A stretch of DNA of 54,055 bases. It comes from Candidatus Pelagibacterales bacterium (lineage in GTDB: Bacteria > Pseudomonadota > Alphaproteobacteria > Pelagibacterales > Pelagibacteraceae). Position numbers and translations under genes: made by a program. Below, piece after piece: positions 7,132 through 16,432 of this stretch. Under the pieces are notes generated by a model. The model worked only from the letters and a program-made list of their open reading frames with translations. It searched no databases and was not told the DNA's origin. Numbering within the stretch: position 1 is the stretch's first letter; each line of letters starts with the position of its first letter. The stretch covers positions 1 to 54,055 of the forward strand of contig SHAO01000002.1 in the NCBI GenBank assembly GCA_004213215.1. Reading direction: 5' to 3'.

Positions 7132-8062
7132 AGTATTTTATCCACCCATTTCTTTTATGATTAAAATTAAATAAATCAGGATGTATTATTTCAGCAAATA
7201 TTTCTAAAGATTCTAACAATCTTGGGCCAGGTCTATTAAAAAATTGATTTCCATCACCTACAAAAATTTTTTTATTTTTAAAAGCTTTTAAGGATTGCCA
7301 ATTATTATTTTTTTTTAAAACATTTTTTAATTCGTATTTAGTTTTTTCAATATTAAAACCACAAGGAAGAAAAATTATTATTTCAGGATCTTTTTTGACA
7401 AGTTCTTCAAACTCAGTCCAATGAGAATTTTTTCCAGATTTTCCTAAGATATTAGTTCCACCAGCTATTTCCACCATTTCTGGAATCCAATTTCCAGCCA
7501 TCATCAATGGTTCAATCCATTCAATACAGGCAACAGAAGGTTTGCTTTTTTGTTTAGAAGATAACTCTTTAATTCTTTCTAATCTCTCATTTAAATTTTT
7601 GATGAGTTTATTATTGATTTGGTTTTCTATATTAAGTTCTTTAGCTACTCTTTTTATATCATTAAAAACATCGTTTAATGTATTTGGTTGTAAAGATATT
7701 ATTTTAGTATTTTTTTTTAGATTTTTACTTACTATACTTTCTACTTCAGAAAAACTTACAGCACACACTTCACAATGTGCCTGGGTAATTATATAGTCAG
7801 GATTTAACTCTTTAAGCTTTGGTACATCCACCTTATAAACTGATAGCGAATTTTCTAATATTATATTAATTTGTTTATCAATTTCTGCACTTGTTCCATC
7901 TACATTTATTTTAGGTGAAGTTAGTTTAGCTACATGATTTAATCCATGAGGATAGTCGCATTCATGAGAACGTCCTATGATTGAATTTTTTTGGCCTAAA
8001 AAAGCAACTATCTCTGTTGCACTTGGTATGAGTGTGACAATTTTTGTAGAATTATTATTCAT
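7124..8062 (-). CDS. BtuF/FhuD-like periplasmic-binding-fold protein without a signal peptide
   Basis: A 312-residue class III substrate-binding fold (cobalamin/siderophore type). Landmarks are IVTLIPSATEIVAFLG, RSHECDYP, QAHCEVCAVS and GNWIPEMVEIAGG, the pattern annotated in many bacteria as cobalamin-binding protein. The N-terminus (MNNNSTKIV) has no secretion signal and no lipobox, so as written it would be cytoplasmic. There are no ABC permease or ATPase genes beside it, which argues against a simple transport role. The CEVC motif is notable as a possible metal or redox site. It is divergent from the dimethylglycine dehydrogenase operon. Confidence 0.75.
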   Translation of the reverse strand: MNNNSTKIVTLIPSATEIVAFLGQKNSIIGRSHECDYPHGLNHVAKLTSPKINVDGTSAEIDKQINIILENSLSVYKVDVPKLKELNPDYIITQAHCEVCAVSFSEVESIVSKNLKKNTKIISLQPNTLNDVFNDIKRVAKELNIENQINNKLIKNLNERLERIKELSSKQKSKPSVACIEWIEPLMMAGNWIPEMVEIAGGTNILGKSGKNSHWTEFEELVKKDPEIIIFLPCGFNIEKTKYELKNVLKKNNNWQSLKAFKNKKIFVGDGNQFFNRPGPRLLESLEIFAEIIHPDLFNFNHKRNGWIKYYD

Positions 8063-8084
8063 CTTAAGTAAATTTTCTTGACCT

Positions 8085-8090
8085 ATTATA
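8085..8090 (-). promoter_or_regulatory. TATAAT -10-like box for the BtuF-like gene
   Basis: Read on the minus strand this is an exact TATAAT lying 22 bases upstream of the ATG at 8062. The -35 region is poor, and such hexamers are common in AT-rich DNA, so this is only a suggestion. The divergent 71-base gap must also hold the promoter of the 8134 operon. Confidence 0.25.
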
Positions 8091-8133
8091 TCCTTGCATT
8101 TAGTAATTACATAATTTTAATCATATTTATTTT

Positions 8134-10566
8134 ATGAAATCAAAAGCCAAAGTAGTCGTAATTGGAGGAGGGGTGGTCGGAGTTAGTATGCTCTACCATT
8201 TAGCAAAAAAAGGCTGGTCTGATGTTGTTTGCGTTGAAAGAAAAGAGTTAACTTCTGGATCAACATGGCATGCAGCGGGATTGTTGCCTCTATTCAACAT
8301 GAGTTATTCTGTAGGACAGTTACATAAGTATGCTGTTGATTTTTATAAAACTTTAGAAAAAGAAACAGGAAAAAGTGTTGGGTTTAGTGTGGTTTCAAAT
8401 ATTCGTTTGGCAAGCACAAAAGATAGAATGGATGAATATCATCAATATGCTGGAGTAGCTAAAACAATTGGCGTTGATGTAAAATTTTTAACGCCTAAAC
8501 AAGTAAAAGAGATTTGGCCTTTATGTAATGTCGAAGACTTGGTGGGTGCAATACAGCATCCTGAGGATGGATATATTCAACCAGCAGATTTAACGCAGGC
8601 TTTAGCCGCAGGCGCTAGAAATAGAGGAGCAGAAATTTATAGAAACACAACAGTAATAGGAATTAAACAAACAAAAAATGGCTGGGTCGTAGAAACCGAT
8701 AAAGGTACTATTGAATGCGAACATGTTGTTTCGTGTACTGGAAATTTTGCTAGACAAACTGGTAAAATGGTTGGTCTTGAAATTCCAGCAATTCCAGTAG
8801 AGCATCAATATATAGTTACAGAACCCCACCCCGAAATTCAAAAAAGAAAGAAGGATGGTTTACCAGAAATGGGCGTTCTTAGAGATAGTGATAGTAGATG
8901 GTATATGCGAGAAGAAGCTGGAGGATTAATTTTAGGTCCATATGAAGACGGTGCACCATGCTGTTATGTTGATGGTCCTTCAAAAGATTCAGAATATGAA
9001 TTATTTCAAGAAGATCTAGATAGACTTGCTCCACATATAGAAGGAGCTATTCATCGCGTTCCTGCTTTTGGTGAAGTAGGAGTTAAAAAAGTTTATAATG
9101 GAGCTATTTGTTATACACCAGATGGAAATCCAATTGTGGGCCCCGCTTGGGGTTTAAAAAATTTTTGGATCAATGAAGGACATAGTTTTGGTATTACTGC
9201 AGCAGGTGGAGCAGGCTGGCAACTTGCTGAATGGATAGTTGATGGTGAACCAACAGTTGATATGCTTGGTGTTGAGCCGAGAAGGTATGGAGATTATGCA
9301 ACCAAATCTTACTTAAAAGAAAAAAATGAAGAAGCATATAACCATGTATTTAAAGTCCATTACCCAGATGAAGAAAGGGGAGCTGCTAGAGAATTAAGAA
9401 CTTCGCCTTGTTATGATAGAATGAAAAGTCTAGGTGCAGTTTTTGGTCAAAAATTTGGCTGGGAGAGACCAAACTTTTTTGCAGTTGATGGAATGGAACA
9501 AAAAGACGATTGGTCTTTTAGAAGATCTAAATGGTTTAAAGCAATAGAAAAAGAGTGCAAAAATGTTAGAGAAAATGTTGGGTTATTAGATATGACAGCA
9601 TTTGCTAAATGTAGAATAAAAGGACCAGGAGCCGAAAATTTTTTAGATTATTTAGTAGCTAATAAACTTCCTAAAAAAATAGGAAGAATAGGTTTATGTC
9701 ATGCTCTAAACACAAAAGGAGGAGTTCACTCTGAATTTACAATCATGAGGGAAGATGAAGATAGTTTTTATTTAGTTTCTGCAGGAGCAAATCAAAGATT
9801 AGATCATGATTGGATTAATAAATGGATGCCAAAAGATGGAAGTGTTCAATTTGAAAATTTAACTAACTCAGTAGGTGTTTTAGTTATATCAGGCCCAAAG
9901 GCTAGAGAGTTAATCTCGAGAGTTTCAAAAGATGATTTTTCAAATGATAATTTTAAATGGTTAAGTGCAAAAAATATAAATGTTGGAAACGCACCAGTTA
10001 ATGCAATGAGAGTAAATTTTGTAGGTGAACTAGGATGGGAATTACATCATCCAATTGAATACCAAAATCATATTTTTGATAAATTAATAGAAGCTGGAAA
10101 AGATTTGGGACTCAAACCTTATGGGATTAGAGCTATGAATAGTTTAAGGCTTGAAAAATCTTATAAATTGGTTGGAACTGAACTATCAATTGAATATTCC
10201 CCTTATGAATCTGGATTAGATAGATTTATTCATCCGAATAAAGGAAATTTTATAGGATTAGAGGCTTTAAATAGATGGAGAGAAAAAGGTTTTAACAATA
10301 AATTAGTAACTCTAGAAATTCATGACGTAAAAGATGCAGATGTATTAGGAAATAATCCAATTTACGATAATGGAAAAGTTGTTGGAAGAGCAACAGGAGG
10401 AGATTTTGGTTTTAGATTAAGTAAATCAATAGCTCTAGGAATGGTTAAACCAGAGATTGCGACAACAGGTCAAAAATTGAAAATTGATATTCTTGGTAAA
10501 ATGTATGATGTTACTGTTTTAGAAGAGAGTCCTTATGATCCAGAAAATAAATTATTAAGAGCTTAA
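8134..10566 (+). CDS. Dimethylglycine/sarcosine dehydrogenase-type FAD-GcvT fusion
   Basis: An 810-residue two-part enzyme. Residues about 6-26 hold the FAD-binding GGGVVGVSMLYHLAKKG; STWHAAG near residue 50 contains the histidine that carries covalent FAD in mammalian dimethylglycine and sarcosine dehydrogenases. The C-terminal half is a GcvT fold (VGLLDMTAFAKCRIKGPGAE, GELGWELHHP) that passes the released one-carbon unit to THF. Such enzymes oxidatively demethylate N-methylated glycines and give electrons to ETF, and the next three genes are exactly EtfB, EtfA and ETF-QO, the first overlapping by one base. Dimethylglycine versus sarcosine or another N-methyl amine cannot be decided from sequence. 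Confidence 0.9.
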   Translation: MKSKAKVVVIGGGVVGVSMLYHLAKKGWSDVVCVERKELTSGSTWHAAGLLPLFNMSYSVGQLHKYAVDFYKTLEKETGKSVGFSVVSNIRLASTKDRMDEYHQYAGVAKTIGVDVKFLTPKQVKEIWPLCNVEDLVGAIQHPEDGYIQPADLTQALAAGARNRGAEIYRNTTVIGIKQTKNGWVVETDKGTIECEHVVSCTGNFARQTGKMVGLEIPAIPVEHQYIVTEPHPEIQKRKKDGLPEMGVLRDSDSRWYMREEAGGLILGPYEDGAPCCYVDGPSKDSEYELFQEDLDRLAPHIEGAIHRVPAFGEVGVKKVYNGAICYTPDGNPIVGPAWGLKNFWINEGHSFGITAAGGAGWQLAEWIVDGEPTVDMLGVEPRRYGDYATKSYLKEKNEEAYNHVFKVHYPDEERGAARELRTSPCYDRMKSLGAVFGQKFGWERPNFFAVDGMEQKDDWSFRRSKWFKAIEKECKNVRENVGLLDMTAFAKCRIKGPGAENFLDYLVANKLPKKIGRIGLCHALNTKGGVHSEFTIMREDEDSFYLVSAGANQRLDHDWINKWMPKDGSVQFENLTNSVGVLVISGPKARELISRVSKDDFSNDNFKWLSAKNINVGNAPVNAMRVNFVGELGWELHHPIEYQNHIFDKLIEAGKDLGLKPYGIRAMNSLRLEKSYKLVGTELSIEYSPYESGLDRFIHPNKGNFIGLEALNRWREKGFNNKLVTLEIHDVKDADVLGNNPIYDNGKVVGRATGGDFGFRLSKSIALGMVKPEIATTGQKLKIDILGKMYDVTVLEESPYDPENKLLRA

Positions 10567-11315
10567 TGAAAATTTTAGTTGCTGTTAAAAGAGTCATTGA
10601 TTACAACGTCCAAATCAGGGTTAAAGAAGATGGTACAGGCGTTCACACAGATAATGTCAAAATGTCAACAAATCCACCGGATGATAATGCTATTGAGGAA
10701 GCAGTAAAGTTAAAAGAATCTGGTAAAGTAAAAGAAATCGTTGCTGTTACAGTTGGAGAAGAAAAAGCACAGGAAACAGTTAGAAAAGCTTTAGCTGTAG
10801 GTGCTGATAGAGGAATTCATGTTAAAGCAGATAGTTATATTGAACCTCTAGGCATTGCAAAAATTTTAAAAAAAGTTGTAGAAAAAGAAAAGCCAGATAT
10901 GGTTTTTTTAGGCAAACAGGCTATTGATGATGATTGTAATCAAACAGGTCAAATGTTAGCTGCTATTTTGAATTGGCCGCAGGGAACTTTCACATCTAAA
11001 ATTAATCTAAAAGAAAAAACTGTGGAGATAGTAAGAGAAATTGACGAGGGTTTAGAAACTTTAGAAATAAATCTACCCGCAGTAATTACTTGCGATTTAA
11101 GACTTAATGAACCTCGTTTTGCTTCTTTACCGAATATTATGAAAGCAAAGAAAAAACCTATAGACCAAATGATTGCAAAAGATTTAGGAATAGATATTAA
11201 AAATAGAATCCAACAATTAAAAGTAGAAGAGCCACCTAAGAGAAAAAGCGGAATTAAAGTTTCAAGCGTGGCAGAATTAGTAAGCAAACTTAAAAATGAA
11301 GCAAAGGTAATATAA
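10566..11315 (+). CDS. etfB: Electron transfer flavoprotein, beta subunit
   Basis: 249 residues, the normal length. Visible features are the N-terminal KILVAVKRVIDYNV, the NPPDDNAIEEAVKLKE block, LGKQAIDDDCNQTGQM and the ADLGI-equivalent loop KDLGID. With EtfA it carries one FAD and shuttles electrons from dehydrogenases to ETF-ubiquinone oxidoreductase. It overlaps the upstream dehydrogenase and the downstream etfA by one base each, so expression is tightly coupled to the methylamine-oxidising enzyme. Confidence 0.96.
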   Translation: MKILVAVKRVIDYNVQIRVKEDGTGVHTDNVKMSTNPPDDNAIEEAVKLKESGKVKEIVAVTVGEEKAQETVRKALAVGADRGIHVKADSYIEPLGIAKILKKVVEKEKPDMVFLGKQAIDDDCNQTGQMLAAILNWPQGTFTSKINLKEKTVEIVREIDEGLETLEINLPAVITCDLRLNEPRFASLPNIMKAKKKPIDQMIAKDLGIDIKNRIQQLKVEEPPKRKSGIKVSSVAELVSKLKNEAKVI

Positions 11316-12268
11316 TGTCAGTCTTATTAGTAGCAGAACATGATAATTCAAATTTAAAGGCGTTCACTTTAAATGCTATTAGCGCAGCTTCGAAAATAAA
11401 TAATGATATTCATGTTTTAGTTGCTGGATTTGAATGTGATAACGTTTCAAAAGAAGTAGCATCAATTCCATTAGTAAAAAAAGTTTTACTTTGTGACTCA
11501 CAGAATTATAAAAATTATTTGCCAGAAAATTTAGCTCCATTAATAACTAAAGTTTCAGAAAAATATGATCACATTGTTGCATCAGCAAATACCTTTGGAA
11601 AAAATTTTATGCCAAGAGTGGCAGCTGCATTAGATGTATCTCAAATAAGTGATGTTATTAAGGTTAATGATTCGGAAACTTTTCTCAGACCTGTTTACGC
11701 TGGAAATGCTTTTGCTACAGTTAAAAGTAATGATAAAAAGAAATGTGTAACTATTAGACCAACTTCTTTTGATCCTGCTCCCAAAACAGGAGGATCGGCA
11801 CAAGTTGAAAAAATAGAAGCAGTAGCCGTACCAAATATTTCAAAATTTATTAAAAGAGAAGAGACAAAATCAGAAAGACCAGAACTAGGAACTGCTCGTA
11901 TCGTTATATCTGGCGGAAGGGGCATGCAAAGTGGAGAGAATTTTAAACTTATTAATTCAATAGCCGATAAATTAAATGCAGCAGTAGGTGCTTCAAGAGC
12001 AGCAGTTGATGCCGGCTATATTGGAAATGACCATCAAGTAGGTCAAACTGGAAAAGTGGTAGTGCCAGATTTGTATATTGCAGTTGGAATCTCAGGCGCA
12101 ATTCAACATTTAGCTGGCATGAAGGAGAGTAAAATTATTGTCGCAATTAACAAAGACGGTGAAGCACCCATTTTTAGTGTTGCGGATTATGGGTTAGAAG
12201 CAGATTTATTTACAGCACTACCAGAATTTTTATCTGAACTGAACAAACTGAATACTATCCAAAAATAA
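11315..12268 (+). CDS. etfA: Electron transfer flavoprotein, alpha subunit
   Basis: 317 residues. The FAD-binding C-terminal domain shows the family signature: SGGRGMQSGENF, GASRAAVDAGY, QVGQTGKVV, PDLYIAVGISGAIQHLAGM and AINKDGEAPIFSVADYGL. It forms the heterodimer with EtfB encoded just upstream and carries the redox-active FAD. The ETF-QO gene follows 21 bases later, completing the chain to quinone. Confidence 0.96.
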   Translation: MSVLLVAEHDNSNLKAFTLNAISAASKINNDIHVLVAGFECDNVSKEVASIPLVKKVLLCDSQNYKNYLPENLAPLITKVSEKYDHIVASANTFGKNFMPRVAAALDVSQISDVIKVNDSETFLRPVYAGNAFATVKSNDKKKCVTIRPTSFDPAPKTGGSAQVEKIEAVAVPNISKFIKREETKSERPELGTARIVISGGRGMQSGENFKLINSIADKLNAAVGASRAAVDAGYIGNDHQVGQTGKVVVPDLYIAVGISGAIQHLAGMKESKIIVAINKDGEAPIFSVADYGLEADLFTALPEFLSELNKLNTIQK

Positions 12269-12289
12269 TTAGTTTGATATAGTCTTTCC

Positions 12290-13897
12290 ATGGCTAGAGA
12301 GGCAATGGAATATGATGTAGTAATTGTTGGTGCAGGACCAGCCGGTTTATCAACAGCTATAAAGCTTAAAAAACTTGATTCTAATCTAAATGTCTGTGTC
12401 CTTGAAAAAGGATCGGAAGTTGGTGCTCATATTTTAAGTGGAAATGTTTTTGAAACCAAAGCTCTTGATGAACTATTGCCTAATTGGAATAATGAAGGAT
12501 CTCCTATAAAAACAAAAGTTTCAAGGGAAAAATTCTTATTTTTAGGAAAAAACTCTTCTTTGAGTTGGCCAACATGGCTTTTACCTTCAGTGCAAAAAAA
12601 TCATAAAAATTATATTATCAGCCTTGCTAATCTTTGTCGTTGGTTAGCCGAACAAGCTGAAAAGCTAGGTGTTGAAATATTTCCAGGTTTTCCAGCAAGC
12701 GAAGTTCTTTATAATGAAGATGGATCAGTAAAAGGTGTAGCCACTTTAGACATGGGGTTAGATAAAGAAGGTAATAAAAAAGACACCTATCAAGAAGGAA
12801 TGGAACTACATGCCAAAGTTACAGTTTTTTCAGAAGGTTGTAGAGGTCATTTAGGAAAACAATTAATTAAAAAATTTAATCTTGATGAAGGAAAAAACCC
12901 TCAACAATATGGCATCGGTTTTAAGGAAATTTGGGAGGTAAGTGAAGAACAGCATCAAGAAGGAATGATTATGCATACCATAGGCTGGCCCCTTGATAAT
13001 AAAACTTACGGAGGTAGTTTTATATATCATGCAGAAAATAAACAAATTTATTTTGGGTATGTGGTTGGTCTTGATTATAAAAATCCATACCTTTCTCCTT
13101 TTGATGAATTTCAAAGATTTAAAACACATAAAGCTATTCGCAAAATATTAGAAGGTGGAAAACGTATCGCTTTTGGTGCTAGAGCTTTGATTGAAGGTGG
13201 TATACAAAGTTTACCTAAAATGTTTATGCCTGGAGCATTATTAATTGGTTGTGATGCTGGGACTTTAAATATGCCAAAAATCAAAGGTTCACATACAGCA
13301 ATGAAAAGTGGGATAGTTGCAGCAGAAGCAATTTTTGAAAATATAAAAAATAAAGCAGATTTATCAATTTATGAAAAAAAATTTAAAGAAAGCTGGGCTT
13401 ATAAAGAATTATATGCTGCAAGAAATGTAAAACCCAGTTTTAGTTGGGGCTTAATTCTTGGAATTATTTTTACTGGAATTGATCAAATTTTATTTAGAGG
13501 TAAATTACCTTTTACATTAAAACATAAACATGCTGATCACAAATCTTTGAAAACAGCTAACCAAATGCCTAAAATAGAATACCCCAAACCTGATGGTAAA
13601 CTTACTTTTGATAAAACTAGCTCAGTTTATTTAACAGGAACAAATCATACGGAAAACCAACCTGTTCATCTAAAACTTAAGGATCCCAACTTACCAATTA
13701 ATTATACATTAAAAGAATATGACGAACCTGCACAAAGATATTGTCCAGTAGGAGTTTATGAAATTCAACAAGATAAATTTGTAATTAATTCACAAAACTG
13801 CATTCATTGCAAAACTTGTGACATTAAAGAACCATCACAAAATATAACTTGGGTATCCCCTGAAGGAGGAGGAGGACCAAAGTATGGCAACATGTAG
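12290..13897 (+). CDS. Electron transfer flavoprotein-ubiquinone oxidoreductase
   Basis: 535 residues, matching ETF-QO/ETFDH. N-terminal FAD motif VVIVGAGPAGLSTAIKL; membrane-facing central region; C-terminal 4Fe-4S binding cysteines in RYCPVGVYE and CIHCKTCDIKEP, with the typical ending GGGGPKYGNM. It accepts electrons from reduced ETF at the inner membrane and passes them to ubiquinone. A start five codons further in (MEYDVV) is possible; I kept the first ATG. It closes the dehydrogenase-ETF operon and is convergent with the DUF2237 gene four bases away. Confidence 0.96.
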   Translation: MAREAMEYDVVIVGAGPAGLSTAIKLKKLDSNLNVCVLEKGSEVGAHILSGNVFETKALDELLPNWNNEGSPIKTKVSREKFLFLGKNSSLSWPTWLLPSVQKNHKNYIISLANLCRWLAEQAEKLGVEIFPGFPASEVLYNEDGSVKGVATLDMGLDKEGNKKDTYQEGMELHAKVTVFSEGCRGHLGKQLIKKFNLDEGKNPQQYGIGFKEIWEVSEEQHQEGMIMHTIGWPLDNKTYGGSFIYHAENKQIYFGYVVGLDYKNPYLSPFDEFQRFKTHKAIRKILEGGKRIAFGARALIEGGIQSLPKMFMPGALLIGCDAGTLNMPKIKGSHTAMKSGIVAAEAIFENIKNKADLSIYEKKFKESWAYKELYAARNVKPSFSWGLILGIIFTGIDQILFRGKLPFTLKHKHADHKSLKTANQMPKIEYPKPDGKLTFDKTSSVYLTGTNHTENQPVHLKLKDPNLPINYTLKEYDEPAQRYCPVGVYEIQQDKFVINSQNCIHCKTCDIKEPSQNITWVSPEGGGGPKYGNM

Positions 13898-13901
13898 CAG
13901 T

Positions 13902-14282
13902 CTAAGAAATATCAATAGCAAATTTTTTAAGTTGTTCTAAAGATATAACTTCAAGAGTTTTATAATTAGTTTTTTTTAAAAAAATTTTACATGCTGTTCC
14001 TGCTTTAATTGATTGAGAGTAGGTTCCTGCACAAACACACCAACAATCACCATCTTTTAATCCAGGAAAACCAAACTCTGTATGAGGCGTTATTAAATCG
14101 TTTCCAGCTTCTTTTGCCCAGTTTAAGAATTTTGTATTTACTTTAGCACAAACTGTGTGAAGACCCTGGTCCATTTCATCTGTATTACAGCAACCATCTC
14201 TATACCAACCTGTCAGAGGATTAGAAGAGCAAGACTCAAGATTTTCACCTAAAACATTTTTTTGAATTTTTTCTTCAGACAT
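13902..14282 (-). CDS. DUF2237 family protein
   Basis: 126 residues rich in conserved cysteines and aromatic residues, with the family's typical run: NVLGENLESCSSNPLTGWYRDGCC, HTVCAKVNTKFL, TPHTEFGFPGLKDGDCWCVC. Function is unknown. Its start codon overlaps the stop of hisI (shared base 14282), so it is co-expressed with hisI here. Family membership is clear from the CCNT and DGDCWC motifs. Confidence 0.85.
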   Translation of the reverse strand: MSEEKIQKNVLGENLESCSSNPLTGWYRDGCCNTDEMDQGLHTVCAKVNTKFLNWAKEAGNDLITPHTEFGFPGLKDGDCWCVCAGTYSQSIKAGTACKIFLKKTNYKTLEVISLEQLKKFAIDIS

Positions 14283-14749
14283 TATAATTTTGTGGGATTA
14301 GGCTCATCTTTATAAACTGTTTTTGGGTCAAAAATTTTTTTCTTTTCTTTAAATTCCATTTCTAATTCTTTTTCATTTTTAATTTTCCCCAAAGGTATGG
14401 ATCTGTAAAAGCAAGAACGAAAACCTACATGGCAGCTTGCACCATTTCCAATGTCGACTAATAACCAAATTGAATCTTGATCATCATCTATTCTAATTTC
14501 TTTAACTATTTGAACAAAACCACTTATTTGTCCTTTATGCCATAATTTTTTTCTTGAGCGGCTCCAGTAATGTGCTTCTTTAGTTTCAATTGTTTTTTTT
14601 AAAGCTTCAGCATTCATATACCCGTGCATCAAGATGTCGCCGTTTTTAAAATCGCTAGTAATAACTGGTATCAGGCCATTTTCATCAAATTTTGGCTCTA
14701 AAAACTTACCTTCTTCAACCTCTTTAATACTTTCTCTTTTTTTAAACAT
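14282..14749 (-). CDS. hisI: Phosphoribosyl-AMP cyclohydrolase
   Basis: 155 residues. Catalyses ring opening of phosphoribosyl-AMP, the third step of histidine synthesis, in the cytoplasm. Motifs: GDILMHGYMNAEAL, EAHYWSRSRKKLWHKG and the metal-binding CHVGFRSCFYR. The HisE pyrophosphohydrolase domain fused in enterobacteria is absent, as usual in alphaproteobacteria; the C-terminus extends about 20 residues beyond the core. It is divergent from folE with a 44-base gap. Confidence 0.95.
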   Translation of the reverse strand: MFKKRESIKEVEEGKFLEPKFDENGLIPVITSDFKNGDILMHGYMNAEALKKTIETKEAHYWSRSRKKLWHKGQISGFVQIVKEIRIDDDQDSIWLLVDIGNGASCHVGFRSCFYRSIPLGKIKNEKELEMEFKEKKKIFDPKTVYKDEPNPTKL

Positions 14750-14793
14750 AAATTATATTATATAGATATTAAGATAATTATAAAATTAATATT

Positions 14794-15405
14794 ATGAAAT
14801 TAGTAAAAGACGCAAATCAAATTAAAGAAAAAAAAGAAGTTATCTCAGATGAACAAGCTGAGGAGGCAATTAAGACAATTATTCAATGGATTGGTGAAGA
14901 CCCTAACCGTGAAGGGCTACTTTCAACTCCCAAAAGAGTAATAAAAGCTTTTAAAGAATATTTTCAAGGTTACAAACAAGATCCAAATAAATATTTATCT
15001 AAAACGTTTACTGAAGTGGACGGTTACGATGATATGGTAATTGAAAAAAATATAAGTCTACAAAGTCATTGCGAACATCACATGGCTCCAATTATAGGTG
15101 TTGCCCATGTTGCATATATACCTTCTAGTAAAGTTGTGGGTCTAAGTAAGCTCGCACGCGTTGTTGAAGTTTTTTCAAAAAGACTACAAACACAAGAACG
15201 CCTAACAATGCAGATTGCAAAAACAATAATGGACGTATTACAACCTAGAGGTGTTGCTGTTACTATAGATGCTTCTCATCAATGCATGACAAATAGAGGT
15301 ATAAAAAAAGAAAGCGCTACTACCGTCACTAATTACTTCCTAGGAGCTTTTAAGGATGATTTAAGTTTTCAAAATCGTTACTTAAGATATATTAACAAAG
15401 ATTAA
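14794..15405 (+). CDS. folE: GTP cyclohydrolase I
   Basis: 203 residues, standard length. Makes dihydroneopterin triphosphate from GTP, the entry to folate synthesis. Zinc and active-site features: EKNISLQSHCEHHMAPIIG, then LSKLARVVEVFSKRLQTQERLT and DASHQCMTNRG. Relevant to this window because so many neighbours use THF (GcvT-like enzymes, MTHFR-like protein) and because a CADD-type pABA gene lies 19 kb downstream. Confidence 0.97.
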   Translation: MKLVKDANQIKEKKEVISDEQAEEAIKTIIQWIGEDPNREGLLSTPKRVIKAFKEYFQGYKQDPNKYLSKTFTEVDGYDDMVIEKNISLQSHCEHHMAPIIGVAHVAYIPSSKVVGLSKLARVVEVFSKRLQTQERLTMQIAKTIMDVLQPRGVAVTIDASHQCMTNRGIKKESATTVTNYFLGAFKDDLSFQNRYLRYINKD

Positions 15406-15430
15406 TATTAATTAGTTCCACATTTTCAAA

Positions 15431-16432
15431 ATGAGTAATAAGTTTAAAGCTATAGTTCTTGAACAGTCTGGCGAACTCTTTTCAAGAGAGGTGAAAACTC
15501 TAGATAAAAGTTTTTTAAATTCTGGAGATGTTTTAGCAAAAGTAGAATACTCTAATTTAAATTTCAAAGATGCCATGATTCTAAAAAATGGTGGTAAATT
15601 AGTTAAGGAATATCCAAGAATACCAGGTATAGATTTTTCAGGAACAGTTGAAGAAAGTAGCGTTGATGATTTTAAGAAGGGTGACCAAATTATAGTAAAT
15701 GGTGCTAGAGTTGGCGAACTATATCATGGTGGATACTCTCAATATGCTAAAGTTAAAAAAGAATTTATAATCAAAAAACCAAACGGGATTAGCAGTAGAC
15801 AAGCAATGATTTTAGGCACAGGTGGGTTTACTGCTGTATTATGTGCGTTTGCAATAAAAGCAAGAGAAGAACTTTTATTAGGCGAAAAAGTTAAAGATGT
15901 TTTGGTAACCGGAGCTACCGGCGGAGTAGGAATAGTTGCAGTTATGGCTTTATCAAAATTAGGATGTAATGTGACAGCTGTTACTGGAAAAATGGAACAA
16001 AGTAATTTCTTAAAAGAACTAGGTGCTAAAAATATTATCAATCGAAAAGAACTGGAAACTGAACCTAAACTTCTTGGTAAAGGAGCATGGGATGGGGTAG
16101 TAGATACCGTGGGTGGCAATATTTTAGCTAATGCAATTTCTCAAACAAAACATTCAGGAATAGTCGCTGCTTGTGGTAATGCTAGTGGAAACAAGCTAAA
16201 TACTTCAGTAATTCCTTTTATTTTAAGAGGTATAAAGCTATGGGGAGTAGACTCAGTTGCAGTTAGTAAAAAAAGAAAAGAATTTGTTTGGGGCGAGATG
16301 TCTAAATTAATTGATTTTAATTTATTAGAAAAATCAATTAAGACAACTAGTCTAGAAGAATTATTAAATATTTTTCCGAAAATGCTTGAGGGAAAATTAT
16401 CTAATAAAGTGTTGATAGATGTAAATAAATAA
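15431..16432 (+). CDS. AcuI/YhdH-type acrylyl-CoA reductase (MDR family)
   Basis: 333 residues, a medium-chain NADPH-dependent reductase lacking catalytic zinc ligands. Landmarks: NFKDAMILKNGGK, YPRIPGIDFSGTV, VLVTGATGGVGIVAV (nucleotide binding) and the YhdH/AcuI-like WDGVVDTVGG. AcuI reduces acryloyl-CoA to propionyl-CoA and detoxifies acrylate formed from DMSP cleavage or 3-hydroxypropionate. A DddP-like gene lies 15 kb away, but relatives also act on other enoyl compounds. Its stop overlaps the start of a LysR-type regulator. Confidence 0.8.
   Translation: MSNKFKAIVLEQSGELFSREVKTLDKSFLNSGDVLAKVEYSNLNFKDAMILKNGGKLVKEYPRIPGIDFSGTVEESSVDDFKKGDQIIVNGARVGELYHGGYSQYAKVKKEFIIKKPNGISSRQAMILGTGGFTAVLCAFAIKAREELLLGEKVKDVLVTGATGGVGIVAVMALSKLGCNVTAVTGKMEQSNFLKELGAKNIINRKELETEPKLLGKGAWDGVVDTVGGNILANAISQTKHSGIVAACGNASGNKLNTSVIPFILRGIKLWGVDSVAVSKKRKEFVWGEMSKLIDFNLLEKSIKTTSLEELLNIFPKMLEGKLSNKVLIDVNK

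Noticed and set aside
10949-11287. Long minus-strand ORF of 112 codons over etfB, and similar ones over etfA, the AcuI-like gene and thiV
   Set aside because: They are antisense shadows of well-supported genes and show no domain pattern.
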